Assembly: GCA_012960035.1 (NCBI GenBank)
Contig: DUBZ01000108.1
Coordinates: 1 to 56,749, forward strand
Direction: 5' to 3'
DNA length: 56,749 bases
Source of the DNA: Myxococcales bacterium
GTDB taxonomy: Bacteria; Myxococcota_A; UBA9160; UBA4427
Below the pieces are notes generated by a model. It was not told the DNA's origin, searched no databases, and saw only the letters and a program-made list of their open reading frames with translations. The translations under genes were made by a program, and so were the position numbers. Below are positions 25,173-35,204 of this stretch, piece by piece (the first letter of the stretch is position 1; the number at the start of each line of letters is the position of its first letter).

Positions 25173-28100
25173 CTAACGCGTTTCGAGTTTGGGGTCGACA
25201 TTTTCGTCTTCGTGCACCGTAGAACCGCCGAAAATCCGACTGAATTGCTTCTGCACAAACTCTCCGAAGTCGTCAACCAGGATATAAAAGACCGGCACGA
25301 ACAAGAGTGTGAGCATCGTCGACGAGAACATCCCGAGCGCAGTCGCGATGGCCATCGGGGCTCTGGTTTCGGCACCGGGACCTAGGCCCAAAGCGGCCGG
25401 CAAGACGCCGAAGATCATCGAGATGGCGGTCATCAGCACGGGCCGCATGCGTACCGGAGCCGCTTGTCGCATCGCTTCGACTTTGTTCAGGCCCGTCTTC
25501 CGGAGTTGATTTGCGTAGTCGACCAGTAGAATCGAATTCTTGGTGACGAGACCAAACAGCAAAATGATGCCGATCAAGCTGAAGAGGTTGAGGCTGTGAT
25601 CGAAAAGCAGGAGCCCACCCAATGCCCCGACCATCGAAAGAGGAAGCGCGAGCATTACCGTGATGGGGTGAAGCAGGCTTTCGAACTGCGCGGCGAGCAC
25701 CATGTAGATGACCAAGATGCCGAGCGCCATCGCGATGCCGAACTGCGTCATGCCCTCCATCATGGCTTCGGCATCACCCGAAACATTGAGCGTGACGCTA
25801 GACGGCAGAATGTCGGCCGCGACTTTCTCGGCAATTTCTACTGCTTCACCGAGCTTGAGGCCGTCGAGGTTGGCTCGAATCGTAACGCTGCGCTGTCGAT
25901 TCGTGCGCGTAATGTCCGAAGGTGCGGCGCCTCGTTCCACAGTGACAAGGTTGCGGAGTGCGATTGCTTCCCCGTGGCGGTTGCGCACGTAGAGCGATCC
26001 GATCGCGTCCACGTCGTCACGCAACTCTTCTTCGAGACGCATGCGGATGTCGTAGCGGCGTCCGTCTTCTTTAAAGATTCCAACGTCGAGGCCGCCGACC
26101 ATCAACTGAACCGCTTCGGCGATGGTCCTTGCATCGACGCCCATTTCGGCCGCCTTGTCGCGGTCGACGTGAATGCGTAGTTCGGGCAAGCCAAGCTTCA
26201 GGCTGCTGTCGAGGTCGACATAGCCAGGGTTCTTTTGAAGTTCGGCGATGAACTCACCTGCTACGCGGTCGAGTTCTTCGAGAGAAAGGTTGCCTCGAAG
26301 TTGAACGCTAAAGCCCCCACCGCTTCCCGACATCGACTCGGCGGGGTTGAATACACGAATGCGTCGCCCGGGAATCGGGGCAAGGGATTCGCGCGCTGCG
26401 GTGATCAACTCCATGACCGACCTATCGCGCTTGGTGGCATCGGTCAGCGTGCCAAACAACATTGCGGCATTCGATTTTGGTGGGTCGAACCCGCCCGACG
26501 AACCGGCGGCTGAAAAAATTCCAACGACTTCGGGTTGGTCGAGGAACCAGCGCTCGTCCCGGTCTAGATAGTCGAGGCTTGCCCAGACCGACGTTCCCGG
26601 AGGCGCTTCGATTTTCGCGAAGAAAATGCCTTCGTCCGCAGGTGGAAAGAATTCTGTCTTTAGATTGGCGCCGAAAATGTAAGCGAGTACCAAGCTGAGC
26701 AGTGTGAGGCCCACGGTCGACCAACGTGAGTCGATGCTTCGGTTCAAAATCTTTGCGTAAGCCGTCTCGAGGCCCACGAACCAAATCTCGAGTCGGTCGT
26801 AGATGCTGCCCGGTTTGCGCGGCTTGGGTGGGGGGATGCGGGCGGCGAGCATGGGAGTCAGCGTCAGGGCGACGAAGAGCGAGATCATCACACTTCCTGC
26901 GACGACCAAGCCGAACTCACCTAAAAAGTTGCCAACCAAGCCTTCGACGAAGACGACGGGAAGGAACACCGCCGCCACCGAAATCGTTGCGCTGGTTGCC
27001 GCAAATGCGATTTCTCGCGTTCCCACCTTGGCGGCCTCCATGGCGTCTTTCCCCGAGGCGCGGTGCCGCTCGATGTTTTCGAGCACAACGATGGCGTCGT
27101 CGATCACAACCCCAACGGCGAGCGTCATGCCGAGCAGGGTCATGGTGTTCAGCGTATAGCCAGCGATCCAAACGAGCCCAAAGGTCGCGACGAGCGACAC
27201 TGGAATCGCGAGCGCAATGATCATCGTCGGGCGACTGCGCCGCAAAAATACAAATACCGTGAGCACCGCGAGGAGTGCGCCAAAGATCAGCGCGAACTGC
27301 GTTTCGGCGACGGCTTCGCGCACGCCTTTCGAGAAGTCGATGAAGCCATCCGTTTCCTCGATCTTGATCTCGGGAGGTAGAAATTTTTCGATCTCGACCA
27401 GACGCGACATGACTTCGTCGACGATGCCAACGGTATTGCCGCCAGACTGTTTGCGAATGCCAAGCCCAACCGAGACTTCGGCGTTGTAACGCATAATCGT
27501 TTCGACGTCTTCGGTGCCGTCTTCGACTCGAGCGACATCACTCAGACGAACCGGGGCACCGTTCACATGGGCGACAACCATGCCTTCGAGTTCGCGTATC
27601 GTGCGGAACTCCGCATCGGTTCTCACCGAATATTGAAGGCGGTTCCCTTCAATGGCGCCGGCGGGAAGTTCGACGTGTTCTCGCCGCAGCGCGGTTAGAA
27701 CGTCGACCGCCGAAAGCTCACGCGCACGCAGTTGATCGCCTTTGAGCCAAATGCGAATGTTGCGATCTTGTCGCCCAAATACCGCAACGCCCGCGATGCC
27801 GGGGATCGATTCTAGATACGGGTTGATACGCCGGCGAACGAATTCGCTTGCTTCTGTCGCGGACGATGTGATCTTGAGCGGGATCCACAAGATCGGCTGA
27901 TCGTTGGGGTTGAAGGTGCCGACCACGGGGGCGTCGAGATCACGAGGAAGCTCGCGCCGCGCTTGGGCGACCTTGTCGCGTACCTTCTGCGCCGCAATGT
28001 CGAGGTCGGTTCCGAGTTCGAATTCGACCGCAATATAAGAAGAACCGCGATAACTCGTCGAAGTGATGTTGCGTACACCGCCGACGGTGTTCAGGTATTC

Positions 28101-28304
28101 CTCGAGCACGTCAGTGACGTCTTCTTCAATGCCCTCTGGCGTCGCCCCTTCGAGGGTCGCACTCACGGTCAGGATCGGGAACTCCATGTTGGGGTATTGA
28201 TCCACCCCAAGACGGTTGTATCCGAGCACGCCGAAGACGATCAATGCAAGGATCATCATCCACGTAAGAATGGGGCGGTCGATCGAGAGATCGGAAAGCG
28301 TCAT
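25173..28304 (-). CDS. RND efflux transporter, AcrB/MexB (HAE1) type
   Basis: 1043 aa against 1049 for AcrB. Begins LSDLSIDRPILTWMMILALI (first span) followed by the porter-domain start RLGVDQYPNMEFPILTVSAT. The proton-relay motif in TM4 is GVVIDDAIVVLENIERHR (two Asp, as Asp407/408 of AcrB), and TM10-12 include LVTKNSILLVDYANQL. The inner-membrane pump works with the adaptor encoded directly upstream (4-bp overlap) and an outer-membrane channel, which is not in this window. Driven by the proton gradient; substrates unknown. Confidence 0.95.
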   Translation of the reverse strand: MTLSDLSIDRPILTWMMILALIVFGVLGYNRLGVDQYPNMEFPILTVSATLEGATPEGIEEDVTDVLEEYLNTVGGVRNITSTSYRGSSYIAVEFELGTDLDIAAQKVRDKVAQARRELPRDLDAPVVGTFNPNDQPILWIPLKITSSATEASEFVRRRINPYLESIPGIAGVAVFGRQDRNIRIWLKGDQLRARELSAVDVLTALRREHVELPAGAIEGNRLQYSVRTDAEFRTIRELEGMVVAHVNGAPVRLSDVARVEDGTEDVETIMRYNAEVSVGLGIRKQSGGNTVGIVDEVMSRLVEIEKFLPPEIKIEETDGFIDFSKGVREAVAETQFALIFGALLAVLTVFVFLRRSRPTMIIALAIPVSLVATFGLVWIAGYTLNTMTLLGMTLAVGVVIDDAIVVLENIERHRASGKDAMEAAKVGTREIAFAATSATISVAAVFLPVVFVEGLVGNFLGEFGLVVAGSVMISLFVALTLTPMLAARIPPPKPRKPGSIYDRLEIWFVGLETAYAKILNRSIDSRWSTVGLTLLSLVLAYIFGANLKTEFFPPADEGIFFAKIEAPPGTSVWASLDYLDRDERWFLDQPEVVGIFSAAGSSGGFDPPKSNAAMLFGTLTDATKRDRSVMELITAARESLAPIPGRRIRVFNPAESMSGSGGGFSVQLRGNLSLEELDRVAGEFIAELQKNPGYVDLDSSLKLGLPELRIHVDRDKAAEMGVDARTIAEAVQLMVGGLDVGIFKEDGRRYDIRMRLEEELRDDVDAIGSLYVRNRHGEAIALRNLVTVERGAAPSDITRTNRQRSVTIRANLDGLKLGEAVEIAEKVAADILPSSVTLNVSGDAEAMMEGMTQFGIAMALGILVIYMVLAAQFESLLHPITVMLALPLSMVGALGGLLLFDHSLNLFSLIGIILLFGLVTKNSILLVDYANQLRKTGLNKVEAMRQAAPVRMRPVLMTAISMIFGVLPAALGLGPGAETRAPMAIATALGMFSSTMLTLLFVPVFYILVDDFGEFVQKQFSRIFGGSTVHEDENVDPKLETR

Positions 28305-29482
28305 TGCGGACTTTCCGAAGTTTGCGGTGCGCCGCTCGACGCGACTGCCGAAGGACTTGCGGGCTGACCATCGGCCTGGCGGACCGAAACCATCACGCCG
28401 TCATCGAGGCGGTCTTGACCACGAACGACCACGATATCTCCATGATTCAAGCCTTCCTTCACTTCGATCCAACCTTCTCCCAAAACGCCAGTGACCACCG
28501 TAATGCGCTCGACCCTTTCGCTCGAAGCGAGTCGAAACACCACGGCGCCGTCCGCCCGTTCGATGACAGCGTCCTGGGGCACGACGACTGCGGCGGCGCG
28601 TTTGCGCACGCCGAGATCGACATGTGCGAACAAGCCTGGGCGAATGCGACCGTCGGGGTTGGGCAGTTCTGCCTTTACGCGCAGGGTTCGGGTGCGTGGG
28701 TCGATGGTCGGGGAAATTGTGCTGACTTGGGCTTTGAAGGTCTCGTCGGGGTAGGGCGCGATCGAAACTTCGACGGGATGGCCAAGCTTCACCTTGGACG
28801 AATCGACTTCGGCCAGGGTGAATTCGACTTCAACGGGGTCGAGAGCGACAAGGTCGAAGAGTGCCGTGCCTGCGGTGAGGTACTCGCCAACGCTGACGTG
28901 GCGGCGAGCGATCAGCCCGTCAAATGGAGCGCGCACGGTGGAGTCTGCAAGCGCGCGTTCCGCTAGCCCGAGGCGCGCTTTCGCGCCGCTCTTTGCGGAC
29001 CGTCTAAGCAACTGTCGGGTTCGGTCTTCGTCAAGGCGAGCTTCGGACGCTGCGTTTCCCTTGCTCAGGCTTTGGGTCCGCTGGTAGTTGCGTCTCGCCA
29101 CCGCGAGTTCCGCCCCGGCTTCCGCGACCTGTGCTTTGGCGTTGGCGACTTCGAGGGCGCGGCGCTCGGGGTCGATGACGAGCAACACGTCACCCGTCGC
29201 GACTGCGGACCCTTCGCGCACGAGCAAATCGGTGACTTGGCCGTTTACCTGGGCGGCAATGGTCGCTTCGGCTTTGGCGGTGAATTGTCCTGTGGCCTTG
29301 ATGCGGTCGATGACGTCGCGACTTTCGACGTGGGCGACCATGACCGGTGGGCGTAAGTCCTGAACTTCTTCGACGACGGCTTCTTCCGCGCAACCGACTA
29401 GCGATGCCGCGATTGCGAGTGCAAATATCGATGCGTGGGCGCGCTGCAAAGAGAATCGATTGTTGGGTTTGGTCTTGCTCAT
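28301..29482 (-). CDS. RND periplasmic adaptor (membrane fusion protein), lipoprotein
   Basis: 393 aa, with signal peptide and lipobox AASLVGC (Cys at ~30). The HlyD/AcrA layout is clear: beta-barrel and lipoyl halves (KAEATIAAQVNGQVTDLLVR, then VRAPFDGLIARRHVSVGEYL) around a helical hairpin (ALEVANAKAQVAEAGAELAV...), and a C-terminal beta-barrel (GRIRPGLFAHVDLGVRKRAA). It bridges the pump and an outer-membrane channel. It overlaps the TetR gene by 4 bp upstream and the pump by 4 bp downstream, a tight operon. Confidence 0.95.
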   Translation of the reverse strand: MSKTKPNNRFSLQRAHASIFALAIAASLVGCAEEAVVEEVQDLRPPVMVAHVESRDVIDRIKATGQFTAKAEATIAAQVNGQVTDLLVREGSAVATGDVLLVIDPERRALEVANAKAQVAEAGAELAVARRNYQRTQSLSKGNAASEARLDEDRTRQLLRRSAKSGAKARLGLAERALADSTVRAPFDGLIARRHVSVGEYLTAGTALFDLVALDPVEVEFTLAEVDSSKVKLGHPVEVSIAPYPDETFKAQVSTISPTIDPRTRTLRVKAELPNPDGRIRPGLFAHVDLGVRKRAAAVVVPQDAVIERADGAVVFRLASSERVERITVVTGVLGEGWIEVKEGLNHGDIVVVRGQDRLDDGVMVSVRQADGQPASPSAVASSGAPQTSESPQ

Positions 29483-30138
29483 TTCACTTGCTCCTCAGCA
29501 GTACGGGCACGATCTTCTTGCACGGGTTGCACTTGTCGCTTCTCTTTGGGCACCAGCCATCCTCGGAACATGCCCTCGATGCTTTGGTCCAGGAGATCTT
29601 CTTTCCATTCCACGTCCGGACGCAGCGCGCGCAGGGACACGATGCCGTGGACCATGGTCCAGATGGCTTGTCTGAAATCTTCGAGCTCACCGAGGGCGAG
29701 CCAGCCGCGCTCGGCAATCATCTCGGCGGGGATCTCCATCAGACGTCGTGCCTCTTCGGCAGACTCGATCACGCTCGAGTGTTCTTCGCGCGATTGCATG
29801 AGCAACTGATAGTGGGTTGGATTGCGCAGGCCGAAGACCGCAAACGCACGCGTCAACGCGCGCAAGTTCTCGACCGGGTCGTCAGCCAACGGGACGCGTT
29901 TCAAGTCGACGGCAAGAAGCGTCAGTCGCTGCTCGAGCAACGCGTCGATCAAGCCATCTTTGTCCTTGAAGTGGGCGTAGATGGTGGGTGCGCTGTACCC
30001 GCAGCGATCGACCAGTTTGCGCACGGAAAAACCCGCGTGCCCAGCTTCAACAAGCAGCGCTTCGGTGGCGTCGAGGATCACCTTGCGGGTGTCGGCGCGA
30101 GTCTGACTTCGGCGTTCGGCAGCGGTGTGGAATGCCAC
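29479..30138 (-). CDS. TetR-family repressor of the RND operon
   Basis: 219 aa, first gene of the pump operon. The DNA-binding domain is DATEALLVEAGHAGFSVRKL then VDRCGYSAPTIYAHFKDKDG; the rest is a helical ligand domain with the TetR C-terminal motif AIWTMVHGIVSLRAL. Placement in front of and overlapping the adaptor gene (4 bp) is the common arrangement of autoregulated efflux operons; the inducer is presumably a pump substrate. Possible operator palindromes lie in the 240 bp upstream. Confidence 0.92.
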   Translation of the reverse strand: MAFHTAAERRSQTRADTRKVILDATEALLVEAGHAGFSVRKLVDRCGYSAPTIYAHFKDKDGLIDALLEQRLTLLAVDLKRVPLADDPVENLRALTRAFAVFGLRNPTHYQLLMQSREEHSSVIESAEEARRLMEIPAEMIAERGWLALGELEDFRQAIWTMVHGIVSLRALRPDVEWKEDLLDQSIEGMFRGWLVPKEKRQVQPVQEDRARTAEEQVK

Positions 30139-30235
30139 GGAGGGAGGACCCCGGAAAGGTTTGAGGGATTGGGGCGCAACGTCTGCAATACAGCTCGGGC
30201 GCAGGTTGTTTCGGCTTGGTTTCGGCGCGCGGCGA

Positions 30236-30316
30236 GAGGGGCGCCCCTCGGGGTTCGACGTCGCATCTATCTGAATTCATGAAGCCTAACAGCGGGAAAG
30301 CACTGTAACGCCGTTA
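30236..30316. promoter_or_regulatory. Palindromes upstream of the tetR-RND operon
   Basis: The 240-bp gap 30139-30378 holds a perfect 14-bp palindrome GAGGGGCGCCCCTC (30236-30249), an inverted repeat TAACAG-N10-CTGTAA (30287-30308, one mismatch) and TAACG-C-CGTTA (30306-30316). The AT-rich ones are plausible TetR operators; the GC-rich one could instead be a terminator stem for the gene ending at 30379, but it lacks a T-run. Confidence 0.35.
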
Positions 30317-30378
30317 AACCTTGGCTCATGAACTAGCACACGAACCGACCCGATCAAGTGCTCGATTTTGGCGATGCG

Positions 30379-33378
30379 CTATTCGGGGCCCAAGCCAGGG
30401 GGCAGGGTGCCGTTTGTGACCAGAGCCTTGGCCGCCGCCGCACCTGCTGCGCATGCGGGCCCCGCCTCCCGTTGCTGGCGACATGCTGTGACCATCGCCT
30501 TTTGCTCGGCCGGAAGCTTCCCTGTCGCCGGCAGGCCCAATCGATCCCGGCACCTAGCACCCGTGATTTTAACTTCGCTACAGGTCGACCATATGTCGAG
30601 GAGCGCGCTGGGGTCGAAGGGGGCGTTGTGGTGGTAGTAGTCAATATAGAGCTCGGTAGCGCGCCACGCTTCGTCGAGACTTCGCTGCGACTTCGAGGCG
30701 TACTCCGGCGATGCCCCATCAAAGAGGGCCGCCATCAACTTCATGTCGTCCGCGTTCGCGACAAGGCCGCGCACTTGACCCGGCTGCGAATGTTTTGCGC
30801 GCTGGTCGAGGACTTTGAAAATCTCGTGAAAGGCGTCGGAAGTCGGGGCTTCGCTCATCCATTCCGCGAGCATGGTCTGACACCGATGCATAAATACATC
30901 GCAGGTTTCGAGGATCGCGGCGGCCCGATCATGATCCGAGAGTCGTCCTCCAGTGCGTACCATGTATCGCCTGAGCATCGAGCGCTTGGCTCCGACTTTT
31001 GCAGCCTTGCCAAACCCGGTGAACGGGGGCTGTGCGGTGTCGCCTCGAAAGAACGCGATACCGGCAGTATGACTGAGCCTCGGATGATAGAGAGAATGCA
31101 GTGGGCCGCGAAGTTCGATTTCCTGGATCACGTCCATCGGAACGAGTTCGTGGGAAAACAGATCCGTGATGCTTGAAACCCCTGCCCGACTGAAAGACGC
31201 ACTGAAGTCCGAGCGGTTGAACCGTTCTTCGATCCAATAGGGATCCCGTGCCTTTCCGGGATCATTGAAGCCAAGTATCAGAAGGTCCGAAGAGACCGAG
31301 CCCCAGATCGAAAGGTGATCGAACACCGCGGAGTACGTGCGTAGAACCAGTTCAAGACTTGCTTGATCGGTTTCGTACAAATGCATCCACTGGCAATACA
31401 CGCCGCGTGGGCTGAGTTTGCTTTTCGCAGCTTCCAAAAACTCTTTGGTGAAGAGCATTTCAACCCCAGTTACCCAGGGGTTGCTCGGCTCAGATACGAT
31501 CAAGTCGAACGTACCTTCAGCGCGCATCAGTGCACGGTACGCGTCACTTGCGATGACCTTTACCTTTGGGTTGTCGAGTGCATGCAGATTTACGGGATTG
31601 AAGATAGGAGCCGCTTCCATGACGCCGGGTGAGAGCTCGGCGACCACAACTTCATTGATGGTGTCGAGTGAAGCGAGCTCCCCCACTGTGATGCCAGTGC
31701 CCCATCCGATCACGAACGCGCGCTCAGCAGGGTCGGCGAGCAATGCGGGCAATGAGGCAGCTAAGCCCATGGTCGGATAGTCGCCGTGTGAGTTCCCGTC
31801 GGACTTGCCGTTCGTCGCGATCGTGAATGTGGCGCCTCCGCCCGGTACTAGGTACGGGCGAACGGTGATCGATGCGATGGGGTCGTCAGTTTGAAATAGG
31901 AAGGGGGCATCAAAAACGTTCGAGTTGCGCTGAACAAAGGTGGCGAGCCCGTCGTATTGTCCAGGCAGTGGGTCACGCATGCGAAACAACCCGGCGTACA
32001 TGAGACGCGGATCCCAGGCCGGCATCAAGTAGAGAGCGACGAACATGACCGCTGTGACGGTTGCGCCCGTGACGCGATGCCACCCGTAGACGCGAATCGT
32101 GAGCAAGCAGGCAGCGGCAATCAGAGCCGCAATGGCGAGGCGAAAGATCTGATGAAGATCGAGCCAAAAGAGCAGCACGTAGCCGCCGAGCAAGGCACCG
32201 AGCAGAGAGCCAACGGTATTCCAGCTATAGAGGTTGCCGGCGAGGTCGCCGAGGTGATCCACTTCTCGCCGCATGTGATGAAAAAGCAAGGGGAGAGCGG
32301 CACCCGAAAGAAACACCGGGAGACCGATCGCCACGAGGACGAACGCGAAGCCCACGGCGTGATAAAGCCCAAACGCAGCATCACTACTGCGAATCAGCGT
32401 GCGCAGGGTTTGAATCGCGTAAGGCGCTTTGTCGACCTGGGTGTAGAGCACCCAGAGGATCAGACCGATTAACCATTGGTTGCCAACGACCAACCAGCGC
32501 GGGATCTGGGTCAGGGCTGAGACCCCAAAACTCCCGAGGGCGATGCACAAGACGAATACCGCCACGACCATCGAAAACGTAAATTGCGAGCTACCGAAAG
32601 AGACGCCGCCGACGCGAATGATGGCCGTCTGAATGACCATCATGGCGAAGCCGGTGAGCAAGGCGATCGTGCCGTACGTGATGAAGTGGTCTGGGGTCAC
32701 AGCTTCGGCGGTCGGCTCATCCTTGGGTGTCGCATAGACATGCTGGCCGCGAAAGCCAATCAGAATGAACACCGCACCCGCGAACAAGTTGATGGTTCCC
32801 ATCGCGAGCATCAGGTTCTTTAGACCGAGAACCGGAATGAGATAGAAGCCTGCAGCGATCGCACCCGCGAATGCGCCCGCGGTATTAAAGGCGTAGATAA
32901 AGGCATGGAACCGAGTTGCGTCATCCAAGCTGCGCGAAAGTGCCTGGGTGAGAATCGGAATGGTGCCGCCCATCATCACCGAAGCTGGGCCGATGAGCAG
33001 AACTGTGAGCGCGACGTCAATCGCAAAACCGAAACCGCCGCTGCCGTGAGGAATCGCAAAGGACAGCGCTTGCACGACTTTGAAGAGCCAGGGGAACGCG
33101 ATGACGTAGACGCCGATACTGAACTCAAGACCGCCATACACGAGCAGCAGTCTCGGTGGTGTGCCTGCACGTGCTGCGTTTTCGACAACACGTCGTGTGA
33201 CAACCCCGAACAGCCAATAACCCACCGACAGCCCGCCCAAGAAGATCGCGAGCACGGCAGCCGTGGCTTCGCTGTGCGAGCCAAGCAAGGTGGCGAGATA
33301 TTTCTGCCACGCGATCTCATAGACGAGGCCGCTGAAACCGGTCATTACTGTGAGGATCAGTGCAATCGCTCGGGTCAT
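30379..33378 (-). CDS. Fused membrane domain + spermidine-synthase-like domain protein
   Basis: 999 aa from ATG 33378 (AGGA 8 bases upstream; the frame is open further but the extra 54 residues look non-coding). The first ~560 residues contain about 14 spans, opening ILTVMTGFSGLVYEIAWQKY, the typical start of membrane-bound spermidine-synthase homologues. Residues ~580-800 form the Rossmann synthase-like domain: AFVIGWGTGITVGELAS, NEVVVAELSPGVMEAAPIFN, KVKVIASDAYRALM and FDLIVSEPSNPWVTGVE. A ~170-residue helical C-terminal extension follows. Such fusions are common in environmental bacteria and their product is unknown; the aminopropyl transfer of true spermidine synthases should not be assumed. 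Probable single-gene unit divergent from the VCBS protein gene. Confidence 0.8.
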   Translation of the reverse strand: MTRAIALILTVMTGFSGLVYEIAWQKYLATLLGSHSEATAAVLAIFLGGLSVGYWLFGVVTRRVVENAARAGTPPRLLLVYGGLEFSIGVYVIAFPWLFKVVQALSFAIPHGSGGFGFAIDVALTVLLIGPASVMMGGTIPILTQALSRSLDDATRFHAFIYAFNTAGAFAGAIAAGFYLIPVLGLKNLMLAMGTINLFAGAVFILIGFRGQHVYATPKDEPTAEAVTPDHFITYGTIALLTGFAMMVIQTAIIRVGGVSFGSSQFTFSMVVAVFVLCIALGSFGVSALTQIPRWLVVGNQWLIGLILWVLYTQVDKAPYAIQTLRTLIRSSDAAFGLYHAVGFAFVLVAIGLPVFLSGAALPLLFHHMRREVDHLGDLAGNLYSWNTVGSLLGALLGGYVLLFWLDLHQIFRLAIAALIAAACLLTIRVYGWHRVTGATVTAVMFVALYLMPAWDPRLMYAGLFRMRDPLPGQYDGLATFVQRNSNVFDAPFLFQTDDPIASITVRPYLVPGGGATFTIATNGKSDGNSHGDYPTMGLAASLPALLADPAERAFVIGWGTGITVGELASLDTINEVVVAELSPGVMEAAPIFNPVNLHALDNPKVKVIASDAYRALMRAEGTFDLIVSEPSNPWVTGVEMLFTKEFLEAAKSKLSPRGVYCQWMHLYETDQASLELVLRTYSAVFDHLSIWGSVSSDLLILGFNDPGKARDPYWIEERFNRSDFSASFSRAGVSSITDLFSHELVPMDVIQEIELRGPLHSLYHPRLSHTAGIAFFRGDTAQPPFTGFGKAAKVGAKRSMLRRYMVRTGGRLSDHDRAAAILETCDVFMHRCQTMLAEWMSEAPTSDAFHEIFKVLDQRAKHSQPGQVRGLVANADDMKLMAALFDGASPEYASKSQRSLDEAWRATELYIDYYHHNAPFDPSALLDIWSTCSEVKITGARCRDRLGLPATGKLPAEQKAMVTACRQQREAGPACAAGAAAAKALVTNGTLPPGLGPE

Positions 33379-33569
33379 GGCTCGGTTCCTGCGGTTGCGG
33401 TTGTCCGATATCGGGCGTTCAACGAAGTGCGAGATTACTAGACACGGCGGGTGCGTTGGTACGCAAATGCAAGTTTTTTTGTGTTCAGTGCGCAACTCGG
33501 TTGCAGCAGGCCTGATTTCGTTCCGTAGACTGTGGAACACGATCGATTAACGGCATTGGGGAATATTGC

Positions 33570-35204
33570 TTGCACTTGAATGACACCCGGTTTGATGCTG
33601 GCTTGAGACGAACATGGGTCGGCAAGTCTTTGCTCGGTCCGGCCGCGTCAAAACCTAGGGTTCGACTTCTCTGCCTGCTCCTGATTGCCTCGTGCTGGAG
33701 CCTCCCTTCCGGGGCCGAGGAATTATTCAAGCTGAGCACCATTCCGAGTGCAGGGCGAGCTGTGGCGGCACGCATCGCGGACTTGAATGGCGACAGCCGT
33801 GCCGACGTTTTCGTAGTCGCGATCGAAGGCATGCCTCCGACAGAGCAGCGCGTGGTTCGCGTGTTCTTGCAGGGGCCGGACGGAACGCTGCCGACCAAAC
33901 CCAATCACCTCGTTGCCCTGCCGCAGTGGAGCGGTGTCTATGACCTCGCCGACGTGCTGCCCCGGCCCGGCGTCGAAATGGTGCTGCTCGCACCGCATGG
34001 CGTGAGCATCTTGTCGCTCGCGACCGCTGACAGCACGCCAGTCATCTACCCGGTCGATGGCGGGAGCGTGGCGATCGCCGAAGACGAGCGTGGCTTCGAA
34101 CCGGTCAAAATTGTTTTCGACGATTTCGGTCCCGCGCCGCGGCTGCTCGTTCCACAGTTCGGCGGGCTCGTCGTGATGGAAACCGACGGGCGAATCGCTG
34201 CTCGGCTTACGGTCCCCCGTCGCGCCAACTTCTACGTCATTCCGAGCAACGGGTTCGTGTCCAGCGAAAGTGATGTCCAGCTTTTTGTCGACGTACCGAA
34301 AATTGCGGTTGGCGACGTCGATGGGGACGGACGAACGGACATTGTGGCGAGCACTCGCCATGAGATTGGTGTGTTTATGAGCCGGCCGGACGGGACGTTT
34401 AGCGCGGCGCCAAGTCGCACTGTCGCGCTTGGCATGGTGACCCGCCGCGATCATATCCGCGGCACGGGTGGCGTGTCGTGCGAGTTCCGCGACGTCAACT
34501 TGGACGGCAGGCTCGACCTTCTTGTCACCCACGTCGAGGGCAGCATTGTCGACGCCGTGACGACCACACGTGTCTTCATCAACCGCGACGGCAATTGGTT
34601 GCTCGATAATCCCGATGGCAATTTCCAGTCGACGGACGCACTGGCGAGCAACTCACTCGTCGACCTCGACCGAGACGGGTTGCCAGAACTGCTTCGCATT
34701 CAGATCAAGTTCACGTTGCTCGAGTTCATCGAACTGTTGTTGACCCGTGAAGTTGACGCTCTGATCTCAATTCATGGTCAAGCCAAGGCTCCTGGTGTCG
34801 GTTTCACAGAAGAACCGAGCCTGACCCGTAGCGTGAGCATCCCGTTTCGATTTGACACGTTTCGCGCAAAGGGTTTTGTGCCAACGGTGTCCGCCGACTT
34901 AAACGGCGACGGCCACGCGGACCTGCTGGCATCGGGGGCAGGGGATGCCGTGGAAGTGTTCATCGGTGGTGGGACCCGCGTTTTTGCCCGGCGAAGTGTT
35001 CGGCAAAAGATGCCGACTGCTGGCGTGATTTCGTTTGCCGACATTGACGCCGACGGACTCACCGACTTCGTGATTTTCGACCCGCACAACTTTGACGCGC
35101 CCGTGCAGGTGGCGATCAACCTCGGAGCCCTGCCAGGGACTCCAGAGGCAAAGCGCTTAGGCGCTCAATGGACCGCGTCCGAGGCGCCTTCCGACTCGAG
35201 GTAG
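33570..35204 (+). CDS. Exported FG-GAP/VCBS-repeat (beta-propeller) protein
   Basis: 544 aa from TTG 33570 (GGGGAA upstream). A hydrophobic signal segment LLCLLLIASCWSLPSGA ends near residue 50. At least six calcium-loop units of the D-x-N/D-x-D-G-x-x-D type are visible: ADLNGDSRADVFVV, GDVDGDGRTDIVAS, RDVNLDGRLDLLVT, VDLDRDGLPELLRI, ADLNGDGHADLLAS and ADIDADGLTDFVIF. These FG-GAP/VCBS repeats form beta-propellers in secreted or surface proteins, usually for binding or adhesion. No catalytic domain is seen. The 3' end overlaps the convergent sulfatase-like gene by 40 bp. Confidence 0.85.
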   Translation: MHLNDTRFDAGLRRTWVGKSLLGPAASKPRVRLLCLLLIASCWSLPSGAEELFKLSTIPSAGRAVAARIADLNGDSRADVFVVAIEGMPPTEQRVVRVFLQGPDGTLPTKPNHLVALPQWSGVYDLADVLPRPGVEMVLLAPHGVSILSLATADSTPVIYPVDGGSVAIAEDERGFEPVKIVFDDFGPAPRLLVPQFGGLVVMETDGRIAARLTVPRRANFYVIPSNGFVSSESDVQLFVDVPKIAVGDVDGDGRTDIVASTRHEIGVFMSRPDGTFSAAPSRTVALGMVTRRDHIRGTGGVSCEFRDVNLDGRLDLLVTHVEGSIVDAVTTTRVFINRDGNWLLDNPDGNFQSTDALASNSLVDLDRDGLPELLRIQIKFTLLEFIELLLTREVDALISIHGQAKAPGVGFTEEPSLTRSVSIPFRFDTFRAKGFVPTVSADLNGDGHADLLASGAGDAVEVFIGGGTRVFARRSVRQKMPTAGVISFADIDADGLTDFVIFDPHNFDAPVQVAINLGALPGTPEAKRLGAQWTASEAPSDSR

